NCBI GenBank assembly: GCA_008931825.1
Contig: QXVZ01014516.1
Coordinates: 1-25,640 of the forward strand
DNA: 25,640 bases
Source: Phallusia fumigata
Taxonomy: Eukaryota > Chordata > Ascidiacea > Phlebobranchia > Ascidiidae
Direction: 5' to 3'
The position numbers and the translations under genes were made by a program. This document shows positions 1 to 9,899 of this stretch, piece by piece. A model generated the notes under the pieces. The model was not told the origin of the DNA, did no database searches, and saw nothing but the letters and a program-made list of their open reading frames with translations. The stretch's first letter is position 1. Each line of letters begins with the position of its first letter.

Positions 1-922
1 TTTTAACACGAACTGAAAGAAAATGGGTAATTTTAATCAATTCCCAATATTTCCTGAGCTAAAAATTTTTAATTTTGCATGATGTTCCAGTCAAACTGTT
101 TCTTGACGCTGATTGTGGTCAATGTTACTTGGAGGTCAACACATCAATGGTGGATTTATTTTTAGTGCAACATCAACTTTGTGCCAGCAAGCAGTTTCCT
201 TTTATGGGAGACACGACCAAGCATCATTGACCATACATGGATGTAAAACTTTCATACGAGGTAAACTCGATTGACAAACACAGCAAGGAAACCACGTTGC
301 CAGTCTATGAATAAAACTACATGCAGAGATGCCATTAAACTGGTCATTAGCTCAGGAAATCATCAAACTGCGATAGTGTGTAGGATGTGACATAATTTGG
401 TATGAAATGTTCAAACAGGAATCCTCGGCAGTCATGCCATGTATGGAAATTTTGTGACATCAGCGTGGCCAAAAAGGTCAGCTGACGAGCATTGAATTAA
501 ACAGACAGCAATGTACGTCTTGCAACGTGAGCGCGTGCTCTGACTCGTCTATGAATGAATTATGACGTCAAGCTGTTTCCTGCGTCTTAGCCTACTATTC
601 AATGACACTCGATAAGTTGATTCAACAGAAAAAGCTGACTCAACAATGCAATTTGCGTAACTGTTCCTGATGAAGTTACAACCATCAAAAGTGTATTATG
701 ATTGTTAGCCAATATAATATTGTTACATCTACTAAACATACTTTTTTATCAGGTTGACAAAACACTAAGAATTACGACTCCTAAGATAGCTTTGTTTGGT
801 ATGAGTATGACTCACTTTACCATATCTTATTTAGACAATACATGGCCTACTAATGTGACCCTGTATTGCCATAGTTTGCAAATAGACCATGTAAGCAAAT
901 TACATTGTGCTGTATCAGATAA

Positions 923-1083
923 TGTGAATGTGCCAGTTATAGTTTAACTACAATTATAGCACCACTATTGAGTATTTGAAACAATGAATTAGGACTCCTA
1001 TGTAAGCCAATTCTAGGCTATTGAACGCAATATTAGATCAGACTGTATTAATTGTAGTCAAACTATAACCGGCACATTTACAG
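923..1083. repeat. 34-bp imperfect inverted repeat with a 93-bp spacer
   Basis: The arm at 923-956 pairs with 1050-1083 with three mismatches (core GCCAGTTATAGTTT against AAACTATAACCGGC). It lies in the SRF intron, downstream of the first exon. It could be a small foldback element (MITE-like) or the stem of an RNA hairpin. Target-site duplications were not convincing. The rest of 1-922 holds no recognisable gene; a full CRE-type palindrome TGACGTCA is present at 563-570. Confidence 0.6.
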
Positions 1084-1208
1084 TTAGACTGTATTGACAA
1101 AAAATCTGAGCACTGATACACACATACAAATTTCTACACAAAGTGTGCCTGAAATAACATACTACTTTCTATAGTAATGGAGTCAATATTTACAAACAAA
1201 AAACCAAC

Positions 1209-1466
1209 CTTTTTCATAATCCCAGATTTCCTTTTGCTAAAGGTGGTATAGCGTCGAAGTTTATTGTCGATGAATTCCATATTAATCTTTACACGACCTC
1301 TAGTTTTCTTGCCTGATTTGGGCTGTGGAGTCCCAGGACGGGAACCATGGCTTGAGTTGTCGTCCAAGGCCAAAGAATCGTCATCATCCGAGTCCAAGTT
1401 CAAATGATCGTCGCCTCTCATGTTGTCCAGACCAGCGTCTAATCTTGATCTTTTCAGGCTTTTCAT
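1209..1466 (-). CDS. SRF: Serum response factor, first coding exon (left-contig copy)
   Basis: This exon encodes the N-terminus and the first part of the MADS box of SRF, a nuclear transcription factor that binds CArG boxes as a dimer. It reads 86 codons from ATG 1466. An in-frame TAG at 1487-1485 lies just upstream, so this is the first Met. Residues 4-8 (LKRSR) match the vertebrate N-terminal motif. Residues 26-36 are acidic and serine-containing (DSDDDD). The MADS N-arm and first helix run from about residue 52 (GKKTRGRVKI, then FIDNKLRRYTTFSKRK) to GIMKK at 86. The exon ends in phase 0 at AAG|GTTGGT (donor 1208-1207). The rest of the MADS box (AYELS onward in the family) is not found at 1-1208, so the gene continues past the left edge. 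The family call is very secure. The copy at 2561-2818 is judged to be the same exon. Confidence 0.93.
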
Positions 1467-1748
1467 TTTTGTTGACAAAAAATACTAAATTAATGCCGAA
1501 ATCTGCAAGAAACGAGAACGCGGGCTTAAAATTTCGCGCTGTGTTGCCAGCAGCTGCTACAGTTCCGTATTTGGCTGCTGACGGCAAACAGCTGACTCGC
1601 TCTGTGACGAAACAAACCTTCCGCGCGAAAAATAAAACTGTCGTAGCGGTAATTGCTTCCTGTGCCGACACTTTTAGTCTAAAACTGATTCAAATTGGCT
1701 CAACATTTCTGCATTACATAATCCACCGAAATAAATTTGCTGTGCAAA

Positions 1749-1900
1749 AACAGGAAGGCCGTTTGGAGGTCGCATTCCTGGGCGCGGATGAATATTTGGC
1801 GCCAGAGCGTACGCCCAAATATGGAGGGCGCTCGACAAATATGGCGATACGGTTCCAAAAAAGGAATGTTCGAAGCACATGTCACTGCCATAAAAGGCCC
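1749..1900 (-). promoter_or_regulatory. SRF upstream block with clustered CArG, M-CAT and ETS motifs
   Basis: About 320-430 bp upstream of the SRF start codon lie two perfect CArG boxes (consensus CC, six A/T, GG): CCAAATATGG at 1815-1824 and CCATAAAAGG at 1888-1897. Two more carry one mismatch: ACAAATATGG at 1835-1844 and GAATATTTGG at 1790-1799. Between and beside them are an M-CAT/TEAD site CATTCCT (1773-1779), a second TEAD-like GGAATGT (1863-1869), an ETS-like CAGGAA (1751-1756) and an E-box CACGTG (1909-1914). CArG boxes are the SRF target, and vertebrate SRF promoters carry CArG boxes used for autoregulation. The same block is repeated at about 3101-3252 because of the assembly duplication. 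No TATA box is obvious for the minus strand. Function is inferred from motif density. Confidence 0.6.
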
Positions 1901-2484
1901 TACACCTGCACGTGTTGCACGCACTGAAGTGTAAACAGGACCAAAATAAACTGAGAGAGCTTTTGCAATTGGCAAAGGCATTTTACGACGCTGTTTCCTG
2001 TTTTTTGAGACGAACCCTTGAAAAACTTGTCTTGTACGATGATACGGTGCGAAAGTCGCCTTTTATGCAAGTGCACGGGCTGCAATGTGGCTTTGATGCG
2101 TGCTTGTATGCATCCGCTGCCAAGTTTTTGCAAGTGTGGGAAAGCTGCATCTCGCTCGGTTACAAGTCAAGACCGATTGTTATTTCTATGGCCGGACCCG
2201 TATTCCCTCGGTACGAATTCGGGCAAAAGCTTGCCACCTTGACCTGTGTGCCCGTCAACAGATATTTAACTTTAATCTTGTTTAAGTTTTGCAAACTTGT
2301 TTTCGATGGCATCTTGTTTGGCCAAAATCGTGACTTATCGGCTTTCCGAAATTAACCAGTTGGCGTCTTTAGCAACTTGACGTAACCGCAGGGCAAATTG
2401 GCTGACCTCACACAAAAAACGTTAAATTTAGATATTTGTCAGTTTTACAGGGAAAATGACAAATCCAGTTCAAGTTAACCCATN

Positions 2485-3836
2485 TCTACACAAAGTGTGC
2501 CTGAAATAACATACTACTTTCTATAGTAATGGAGTCAATATTTACAAACAAAAAACCAACCTTTTTCATAATCCCAGATTTCCTTTTGCTAAAGGTGGTA
2601 TAGCGTCGAAGTTTATTGTCGATGAATTCCATATTAATCTTTACACGACCTCTAGTTTTCTTGCCTGATTTGGGCTGTGGAGTCCCAGGACGGGAACCAT
2701 GGCTTGAGTTGTCGTCCAAGGCCAAAGAATCGTCATCATCCGAGTCCAAGTTCAAATGATCGTCGCCTCTCATGTTGTCCAGACCAGCGTCTAATCTTGA
2801 TCTTTTCAGGCTTTTCATTTTTGTTGACAAAAAATACTAAATTATTGCCGAAATCTGCAAGAAACGAGAACGCGGGCTTAAAATTTCGCGCTGTGTTGCC
2901 AGCAGCTGCTACAGTTCCGTATTTGGCTGCTGACGGCAAACAGCTGACTCGCTCTGTGACGAAACAAACCTTCCGCGCGAAAAATAAAACTGTCGTAGCG
3001 GTAATTGCTTCCTGTGCCGACACTTTTAGTCTAAAACTGATTCAAATTGGCTCAACATTTCTGCATTACATAATCCACCGAAATAAATTTGCTGTGCAAA
3101 AACAGGAAGGCCGTTTGGAGGTCGCATTCCTGGGCGCGGATGAATATTTGGCGCCAGAGCGTACGCCCAAATATGGAGGGCGCTCGACAAATATGGCGAT
3201 ACGGTTCCAAAAAAGGAATGTTCGAAGCACATGTCACTGCCATAAAAGGCCCTACACCTGCACGTGTTGCACGCACTGAAGTGTAAACAGGACCAAAATA
3301 AACTGAGAGAGCTTTTGCAATTGGCAAAGGCATTTTACGACGCTGTTTCCTGTTTTTTGAGACGAACCCTTGAAAAACTTGTCTTGTACGATGATACGGT
3401 GCGAAAGTCGCCTTTTATGCAAGTGCACGGGCTGCAATGTGGCTTTGATGCGTGCTTGTATGCATCCGCTGCCAAGTTTTTGCAAGTGTGGGAAAGCTGC
3501 ATCTCGCTCGGTTACAAGTCAAGACCGATTGTTATTTCTATGGCCGGACCCGTATTCCCTCGGTACGAATTCGGGCAAAAGCTTGCCACCTTGACCTGTG
3601 TGCCCGTCAACAGATATTTAACTTTAATCTTGTTTAAGTTTTTGCAAACTTGTTTTCGATGGCATCTTGTTTGGCCGAAATCGTGACTTATCGGCTTTCC
3701 GAAATTAACCAGTTGGCGTCTTTAGCAACTTGACGTAACCGCAGGGCAAATTGGCTGACCTCACACAAAAAACGTTAAATTTAGATATTTGTCAGTTTTA
3801 CAGGGAAAATGACAAATCCAGTTCAAGTTAACCCAT
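2485..3836. repeat. Right copy of the 1.35-kb duplicated block
   Basis: This is the second copy, starting directly after the N at 2484. After 3836 the sequence carries on into unique DNA, whereas the left copy simply ends. Only about three differences in 1.35 kb are visible, which is fewer than expected between alleles of a highly polymorphic ascidian. Reads from one haplotype with sequencing errors fit best. Confidence 0.85.
2561..2818 (-). CDS. SRF: SRF first coding exon, second printed copy (assembly duplicate)
   Basis: This is the same 86-codon SRF exon as at 1209-1466, identical in protein, lying in the repeated block after the N at 2484. Block 2485-3836 repeats 1133-2483 with only two substitutions (1493/2845 and 2324/3677) and a one-base poly-T difference near 2285/3638 noted by eye. 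The repeat starts exactly at the N and ends exactly where the left contig ended. This is the pattern of two contigs that overlap but were not merged. Treat it as one locus. Because this copy is joined to the true upstream flank (beyond 3836), it gives the correct promoter context. Confidence 0.9.
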
Positions 3837-4160
3837 ACATGAGCTGTCGTATGCAATGAAATGTCCAAATTCTCAGATCTCGCAATTAAACAATTTATTT
3901 ATATTTGCATCAACCCGGCTCATTTTTCAGCTCAGTTGTAAGCAAATGAAAGCTTTACTGTTGTACCATAATGATCAAAACGCCAGCATCAAATTAATCT
4001 TTAAACCGACCGACAAATTTGATAACACATAATTCACAGCTCTTGTCAGATAAGATCTCGTATTTGTGATCGACTGTCCTCGCCTGTGAAGCGATCTCGC
4101 GATGTGGCGACTGCCAACGCCATAGAAGGCAATCGGAAACGAAATTCTCGAATTTCTTGC
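3837..4160. other. Non-coding flank upstream of SRF, nothing recognised
   Basis: AT-rich sequence with no open frame, splice pattern or repeat that could be supported. It becomes richer in CpG towards 4060-4160 and merges into the promoter-like patch that follows. Confidence 0.5.
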
Positions 4161-4330
4161 AATCTTGTTTACCGCGAAGCCGAGCGACGCACCATTATGA
4201 CGTCAAGGCCACCGCGCCGGGAATCCCCGTTGGTGAAAAGTTGTAATTCGTTCTGAACTCTCTGTTTTGAGTTGGTTGCTGGCTACTTTGGCGTGCGCCA
4301 TTGGTTAGTGTCTATAAAGCTGGTGATAGT
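4160..4330 (+). promoter_or_regulatory. Promoter-like CpG patch (CRE, CCAAT, TATA)
   Basis: A GC- and CpG-richer stretch in AT-rich DNA. It carries a palindromic CRE TGACGTCA at 4198-4205, an inverted CCAAT box (CCATTGG, 4298-4304) and a TATA-like TATAAA at 4313-4318, spaced as in a plus-strand promoter. No plus-strand coding exon was found downstream, so it could also be a distal element of SRF, an enhancer, or chance. It stays unassigned. Confidence 0.3.
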
Positions 4331-5595
4331 AGCATGGAAAATGTTTTTTGACATAAATACAAAATAAAAACAACTTGAAATTGAAAAAATACGCTAAGCC
4401 TTTTTGTTTCGGCTATAACTAGTAATGAATGTTTATAATCGCCAGTTCCAATCTGGCAAATGTTAGTGACGGAGTATGTCGTTTAAACTGACACTCATTC
4501 AGAATTGTTACCCTTTCAGAAGCGAAAAAACATCATGCCAACTTTGCAAAGAATAAAAACCAACGGCTGCCGAAAAAACTATAACATACAAACCAAATAA
4601 GTGGCAAATTTTAAACCCACAACCTCAGTGAAATACAATTACGAAAAACAAACGCATTTTGCATTGAAAATTTTGTGACTGGCCCTCCAGCAAAAACTGA
4701 CTTTGACTCTGTTCAGCTAATTAGAAAAACTTGGAAGCTGGACAGCCAAGCTCGCAACTCGCAAAATCACGAAGTAAAATTCCGGCCAACTTTATCGACC
4801 GCCCACTGCCCTTACAAACCCTTTGTGACGCAAATAACGAACGCGTCGCGCGATTACNGCTAGCGCGTTACGACCAGTGTGCAATGTCACTTTCTGAATT
4901 AGAAATGTTGCTATTTTTACGTTACATTACATCCGGTTTTTAATATTCACATTTTCTTCTGTGCGGAAGGGATACGTTTGATTTCCATGTGCACGATTTC
5001 CTAATTTGTCGCCATCGCAAAGGTCACAAAAGTATGTGGACAATAAGAACATAAATTTGGGATGTTGGACATTTATTGTCTCACTATGTAAGGCATGCGC
5101 TTTTTATTGTTAAAACACAGGTTCACAGGTTGCCAAAACACATTATGCTGACAGACTATAACAATAAATGTTGTGTCACGTTTATCCATATGAGCCTTAC
5201 ACTTTTTTGGCTTTCATACCCTTTTTAAAGGTTGCTTTCTTAATTAGGCTTAATGGATGCTTTATGTTTTTTAACGCCTTTGTCTCATAACGTCACCTGT
5301 CATCAAACGATTAGTGCAAGTCATCCCATAACAATTATATACGTACCACTATACACGTTTCTTGGTTTTTTCTAAACAACATCAAGCGAATCCAAATTCT
5401 AGGTTCTCTTCTGGCATATACTTTTTTCACATATGGCTTTGCTGTGGAACATATCTTGACGACATAAAAAACCTGATGGTAATATTATGTACCCCTTTAG
5501 GTCGATGTTTGTTCATTTTTGATGCTGACTAAAGTTTAATTGAACAGTATGTCCCAGGAACACAAGATACATACTCGAAGAATAGCGTAACTTAA
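4331..5595. other. Intergenic DNA with an isolated N at 4858
   Basis: No gene is supported. A short CpG-rich segment (about 4740-4880) contains the third single N of the window, at 4858. Unlike the Ns at 2484 and 13832, it is not flanked by a visible duplication, so sequence may be missing or miscalled here. Two short open frames cross the N but have no protein character. The stretch 4880-5595 is AT-rich with nothing recognised. Confidence 0.4.
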
Positions 5596-5947
5596 ATGAC
5601 AACAGCGATGGTCGAAACATTTTCAATTGTAGTAAATTGTACTACCTGTATTCAAGTTCTCTGGGATTTAACTGTGAATTTGCTAAATGGAATTGTTTGG
5701 AAGGCCAATTATAATTCAGTATAACTCCTCTTGCAGGTCTGGCTTACTGTGAAGTTCTCTGGCAGTTATGTTTTTAATTAAACGTGACTGTCGTTGGTGA
5801 TTTTATTAGGCTCGGAACCCGATCTCCTAAATCGTGAATCCATGTCATACAACGCCCCTGCGATGATGGCACGTTGCACTTTTATCCACTATTTGTAGCA
5901 AATCTGATGATGACAACAGCGTTAGTCGAAACGTAGAAAATGTTTTA
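5596..5947 (+). repeat. Paired hammerhead/Penelope-like motifs
   Basis: Two related words lie 313 bp apart: ATGACAACAGCG at 5596-5607, followed by GTCGAAAC at 5611-5618, and the same at 5909-5920, followed by GTCGAAAC at 5925-5932. The second copy is preceded by CTGA and so has the hammerhead-ribozyme order CTGATGA (5904-5910), a short pairable stem (GACAAC against GTT-A-GTC), then GAAAC (5928-5932), then CGTA...TACG (5932-5949), which can pair as helix III. The base expected to be U before the cleavage site is C, so it is probably inactive. Such cores are known from Penelope-like retroelements. No reverse transcriptase was found nearby. Confidence 0.4.
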
Positions 5948-5949
5948 CG

Positions 5950-6583
5950 CACACCTACTGGCTTTGCATCTTCTTGATGAGATTATTTGAAACCGTGATT
6001 TGTGTACATCAGTTGCTACATATCATATTTTACGTTTCTTGGCGTTTTGGAGCAGCAACTCACTTGGTGTTGAGCAGTTGAGCAAACCCCCCCTAATTAA
6101 AATTCCTGACAAATCGCAACCAGGAAAGCACTGGTAAATTACATGGAATGTGTGGTATGACAAGGTCTGTTCCACAAACCCTGCATGACGTGGTGTATGT
6201 CATCCGGGGGCAGCTTTCCGAATGACATAACTTCTAGTCTGCGCCACAGACACAGAGAGTGCTTTACACACGCATGCCCTGTAGCAGAAAAAATACAACG
6301 TAGTTTAACTGTATCACCAAAACAGCGGCCGGACGACAGATTGATTAAGGTTTTGCTTCATTTTCAACCACCCTTCAATACATGGTCCCATGGGCATCGA
6401 CAGGAAATTTTTCCAAGAGGGGGCAAATCTTAACAAGAGATTTTTTGATAGAATAGTTAAAAAAATAAAGCACATTCCAGGAGGCGGTTAGTGCCCCTCT
6501 TGCTCCTACGTGCCAGCGCCGACGCATGGCTTTACGATTAAAATGGCACACCCACTATACTGGGCCGTATTATATGAACCCTT
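5950..6583. other. Intergenic DNA, nothing recognised
   Basis: No coding region, RNA gene or repeat could be supported. A short homopolymer run of C (about 6087-6094) is the only local oddity. An 82-codon open frame on the plus strand has no family resemblance. Confidence 0.4.
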
Positions 6584-7669
6584 CAGCAAAGATGGCAGTA
6601 AGGTACTGATTGAGTTGTGCGTACCACGTGGGCTATTTCTTTACAATAGGCGTACCGTACCACCGTAGCGTTCCTTTTAAAGATTTTTGATGCGTACCGT
6701 GCCACACAAACGTACCGTTCTGCTATCTTTGTCCTTCAGGGCCCGAAACAAAAAAATTAGCCTTATTTTTTATTTAATCGTTTTTTGTCATTTGAGAGTC
6801 GCGATAAGCATTTGCCCTTTCTAACTCCCAAACCCCTATATAATGAAATCTGTTTGCGATGTACAAGCTTGTTCTAGACAAGTGATTCTGCACTATCGTG
6901 TATTAAGTAAATAGGCTAAATTACGAGGTTCCATCTCTTTCTTGCATGCAGCGCGTTCATTCTTGATCCAGCAATTGTGCCCTTAACTATTTCGCGCCTT
7001 ATAACGCTCTAACGTTGTGCAACTATATATTTTTAGCCTGGAGATTGATATACTTCTAAATTGTTGTTATGTTTCCAAGCAAAATAAGCTCAATACAAGT
7101 CTCTGACCTAAACTAGGCTGCTGTATAAAACCTTGTTTTTAGCACTACGTTGTCGCGCTGGCTTTAGTCAAGTGGTTACTTCGCATTCGACTCCAAATCG
7201 TTCCTGCGTTCGCGGGTTCAAATCCCGCACCACCCTACCCACTGACGCCGTCCAGCGTTTTGGCCGACAGAACTTGCTACAGCACGATTTTAATTCCATG
7301 CTTCTGTTCCAACTGCGAGACACGCTAAATGTCAACAATAGTGACAAAAAACTAACAGGTTTTTGACAATGTCACAAGCTCATAGAGGAAATTCCTCACT
7401 TTACAGGTGGATTTTTTCAATGACCCTTTTACTACTCCCAAACTCACTGACCACAAGAACACTAACCGTGAACATCAAAAGCAAAAACTGCGAGTTTCAT
7501 CCTATTTCAATTACCTTACGTATTTGCAGAATTGTATATAGCAAGGATATCAGTACGGTACGCAGCAAATATCATCATATAGGTACGGTACGGTGGTAAG
7601 GTACGCCATTCGTAACGAGGTACGTGGTACGTACCACTCAATACGTACAGTGCTGTACTCACTTTGTTG
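6584..7669. mobile_element. Foldback/MITE-like element with about 120-bp GTACC-rich inverted ends
   Basis: The left arm 6584-6703 is an imperfect inverted copy of the right arm 7551-7669. Shared blocks, read inward from each end, are CARCAAAG, ATTGAG, GTACCACGT and GTACCACC. Both arms are full of the word CGTACC/GGTACG. The interior has no transposase frame, so the element would be non-autonomous. The 8 bp outside the two ends (gaaccctt and taacttag) do not match, so target-site duplication is not supported with these borders. A tRNA-like segment sits in the interior. The class (hAT-like, foldback or other) is undecided. Confidence 0.55.
7152..7236 (+). repeat. tRNA-like segment (pseudo-tRNA-Trp or SINE head)
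   Basis: An A-box-like TGGCTTTAGTCAAGTGG (7159-7175) and a perfect B box GGTTCAAATCC (7215-7225) are present. The T arm is perfect: GCGGG, loop TTCAAAT, CCCGC (7212-7228). The anticodon loop CTCCAAA would give CCA (Trp) at 7193-7195, but the anticodon stem has only three pairs and the acceptor strands do not pair. It is therefore not a working tRNA. It lies inside the foldback element at 6584-7669, either as a nested insertion or as part of that element. Confidence 0.5.
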
Positions 7670-8189
7670 TAACTTAGTAAAGCCTCCCCTTGTGATACGC
7701 CTGAATACGCAATTAAAGGAGAATCACGCCTGGCGCCTCACTTAGTACTGCAAATACGGAAGGTAATGTATTTAAATCGGGTAAAACTCGAAATGTTTTG
7801 TTATTAACGTTCACGGTTAGTGATATTGTGGCGAGGGGGTTGAGATTATGAAAAGAATGGTTAAAATATTCACGATAAGAATCCATAGCGCCTCCAGCGG
7901 AAAAAGTTAGGAATTTCCTGAATCGCGGTTTGTAACGATGTTGTAATGTCTCGATTCAAGGGATTCGTTTAAGTCACACCGATCAATGCTTTAAAAGACT
8001 AGAATTCATTCGAGTTTTATTATCGCACAAATATTAGAATTAGCAATTCTTGAACAAATGATTTTTGTTTACACAAAATATACCTACAGCGATTTGTCGT
8101 ACTAGCAGATCGAACTTTATTTGTAACTTGGGTTTACAACATAGGCGGTAGTTAATTGTCATTTCACTTAATACGTTTCCAAATCCGTT
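7670..8189. other. Intergenic DNA, nothing recognised
   Basis: AT-rich sequence without supported genes or repeats. Confidence 0.4.
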
Positions 8190-8395
8190 AGTGCGCGTCG
8201 GTAATTGCAAAATAGGAGAGCGTTCAACGCACTACTGTCACTGATCAGGAAAACAACTCCAGCTTTGCCGGCTTTCGGGTGCCGGTCGCCCGCCGCAATG
8301 TTACAGCAGAGTCGATCTTTGGTAATCGCCCACCTGCTATGCAGAGTGGCTAGTATAGATTCGGCTCCGTTGACGACAAAACATAACGTTCTAAA
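8190..8395. other. Unexplained GC-rich island
   Basis: About 200 bp that are clearly richer in G, C and CpG than both flanks (centre GCCGGTCGCCCGCCGC near 8281). Both strands are open: 84 codons on minus (8422-8168, ending in a TAA) and 64 on plus. The minus frame is preceded by a plausible splice acceptor (ttttag just above 8393). It could be a coding exon, an old gene fragment, or a short CpG element. No family was recognised, so no function is offered. Confidence 0.3.
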
Positions 8396-9457
8396 ATAGA
8401 CGAGTTTTTTAGTATTATCCACATTGTGCGATTTAATACATATATTTAGTCATTTTCTTTCTACATTATTTTGTAAATTAATGCTATTGCTTTCCGCATC
8501 ATTTTATTTGAAAAATCTAATAATCTCAATCAACCTGCAATGGCATAAAGAGAATAAGCGAGTGATGAGGAGTTTAGGTGTTTCATCATCATAAAATCTG
8601 AAGCAAAAGTGCGAAAGTTTAAAGGTTTTAATTGCGACGTCTGAATGAAAATTACTTACATTTTGATTTACATCTGGGAGAAGTCACTCACTACCTAACA
8701 ACGCGGGGTTGGACAAATGAACAGCAATCCGAAAAAGATACGTACTTTGGTATAACTCGCTATGACATTTGCGCCGAAAGAAAACGGTGACATTACTACA
8801 GAGACATTTGTTAACTGGATAAAATAATGATGTGGAGATTCATTACGATTTAATACTAGCATGGACACTAGGAATGAATGAGACGCATCGCTTACTGCCA
8901 AGTAATCGCCGTTTGGATCGCCAAACAAAACAGATTAGGATTGGAGGGGGCACTTCCCCTTGGAATTCTTAAGTTAAAAATAAATTTTTGCATCTAATGA
9001 CATTACTTTGTTTTTTCTTTCATTCCACACTGAACGTTTAGGTTATGGCAACGCAATTCTACTAAACATAACACATGTGTATACATATCTTATGCCGAAA
9101 TCTATCTATGTGTGCGCGTATGTATGCCCTGCAGCAGATAAAGGGCATTTACCCATTTCTACAACTTGCTTTCTGCTTATTTTCAAAACTTTTTCCGGGC
9201 CATGGCTTTCATTATGTTAACTCGATCCAAATAATGGTAAAGGCGTGCATTGGACACAATCAGTCAACAGTCGTTTGAAATGTATCTTTATTTTGTGCCT
9301 GAAGATCTGCTTTATTATTATACCAGTTTTAAAAATCATTTTTTTGCTAGTTTCCTGACAATAAAACTGCGCTGCATGTTAAACAACTAATTGTGCAACT
9401 TAACTAGGGACATGTGTTAAGTTACTTTCAGAAGACGTTGAAATAGGAGCACACAAG
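8396..9457. other. AT-rich flank downstream of gene A, nothing recognised before the poly(A) signal
   Basis: No gene is supported. From about 9330 onward weak similarity to 16510-16570 begins, which marks the 3' edge of the tandem unit that carries gene A. Confidence 0.4.
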
Positions 9458-9463
9458 TTTATT
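9458..9463 (-). terminator. Candidate poly(A) signal of gene A (AATAAA)
   Basis: TTTATT on the plus strand reads AATAAA for gene A, about 1.17 kb beyond its stop. The surrounding words (cacacaagtttatttc) recur at the matching place behind gene B (16607-16612) and, less closely, behind gene C (24465-24470), which supports a shared 3' end. Confidence 0.4.
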
Positions 9464-9899
9464 TCAATGAAATTAAAAGCTGTACAATGTTACAAAATGT
9501 CAATGATCACAATAGATCACTTTGGAAACCTAAAGTAATGCACAATACAAAAAAATTTTAACTAACCACAATCACATTCAGCATTAAAACGCCAGGTTTG
9601 TCAAATATATTAATGCAACAAATCGATGAAAATTCACACCTCAAAAAACTGGTGGATTTGGTTTTTTAAGAATGTATAAGATATCTTGATTTGTTGGGCA
9701 ACGATAGACCAAAACATCTGCTACATGGCATTAAAAAACAATTTTTTTTTAAATTTTTAACTGTTTTTTGACGAAAAAAGCATATGGATTAGAAAAGTAC
9801 ATTGAAAGTTTCAACAGTTTTAGCAACTATTAGGATCAATTCAAAAGAAAGCATTACTATTAAACCGATTTTCTAACCACATAGTGTCTATACGCGCAT

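Larger units (their letters stand above)
1133..2483. repeat. Left copy of a 1.35-kb duplicated block (probable unmerged contig overlap)
   Basis: This block is nearly identical to 2485-3836 and stops one base before the single N at 2484. It holds the SRF exon and about 1 kb of upstream flank. See the copy at 2485-3836 and the findings. A real tandem duplication is possible but would have to coincide exactly with an assembly gap. Confidence 0.85.

Noticed and set aside
1..1130. Search for the second SRF exon (rest of the MADS box) in the left end
   Set aside because: No minus-strand frame with the AYELS...LLLVASETG pattern was found. The exon must lie outside the window.
1325..1927. 200-codon plus-strand open frame over the SRF exon, repeated at 2677-3279
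   Set aside because: It is antisense to a clear SRF exon and runs into its GC-richer upstream flank. It has low-complexity, Arg/Cys-rich content, no domain, and no splice or promoter support.
1912..2355. 147-codon plus-strand open frame, repeated at 3264-3686
   Set aside because: It is long for AT-rich DNA, but its end changes with the single T indel between the two printed copies. No family resemblance was seen and it overlaps the SRF regulatory region.
7152..7236. Functional tRNA-Trp (CCA)
   Set aside because: The T arm and both internal promoter boxes are good, but the acceptor strands do not pair and the anticodon stem has only three pairs.
6584..7669. Target-site duplication that would classify the foldback element as hAT
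   Set aside because: With the ends placed at CAGCAAAG/CAACAAAG, the flanking 8 bp differ, so the class was left open.
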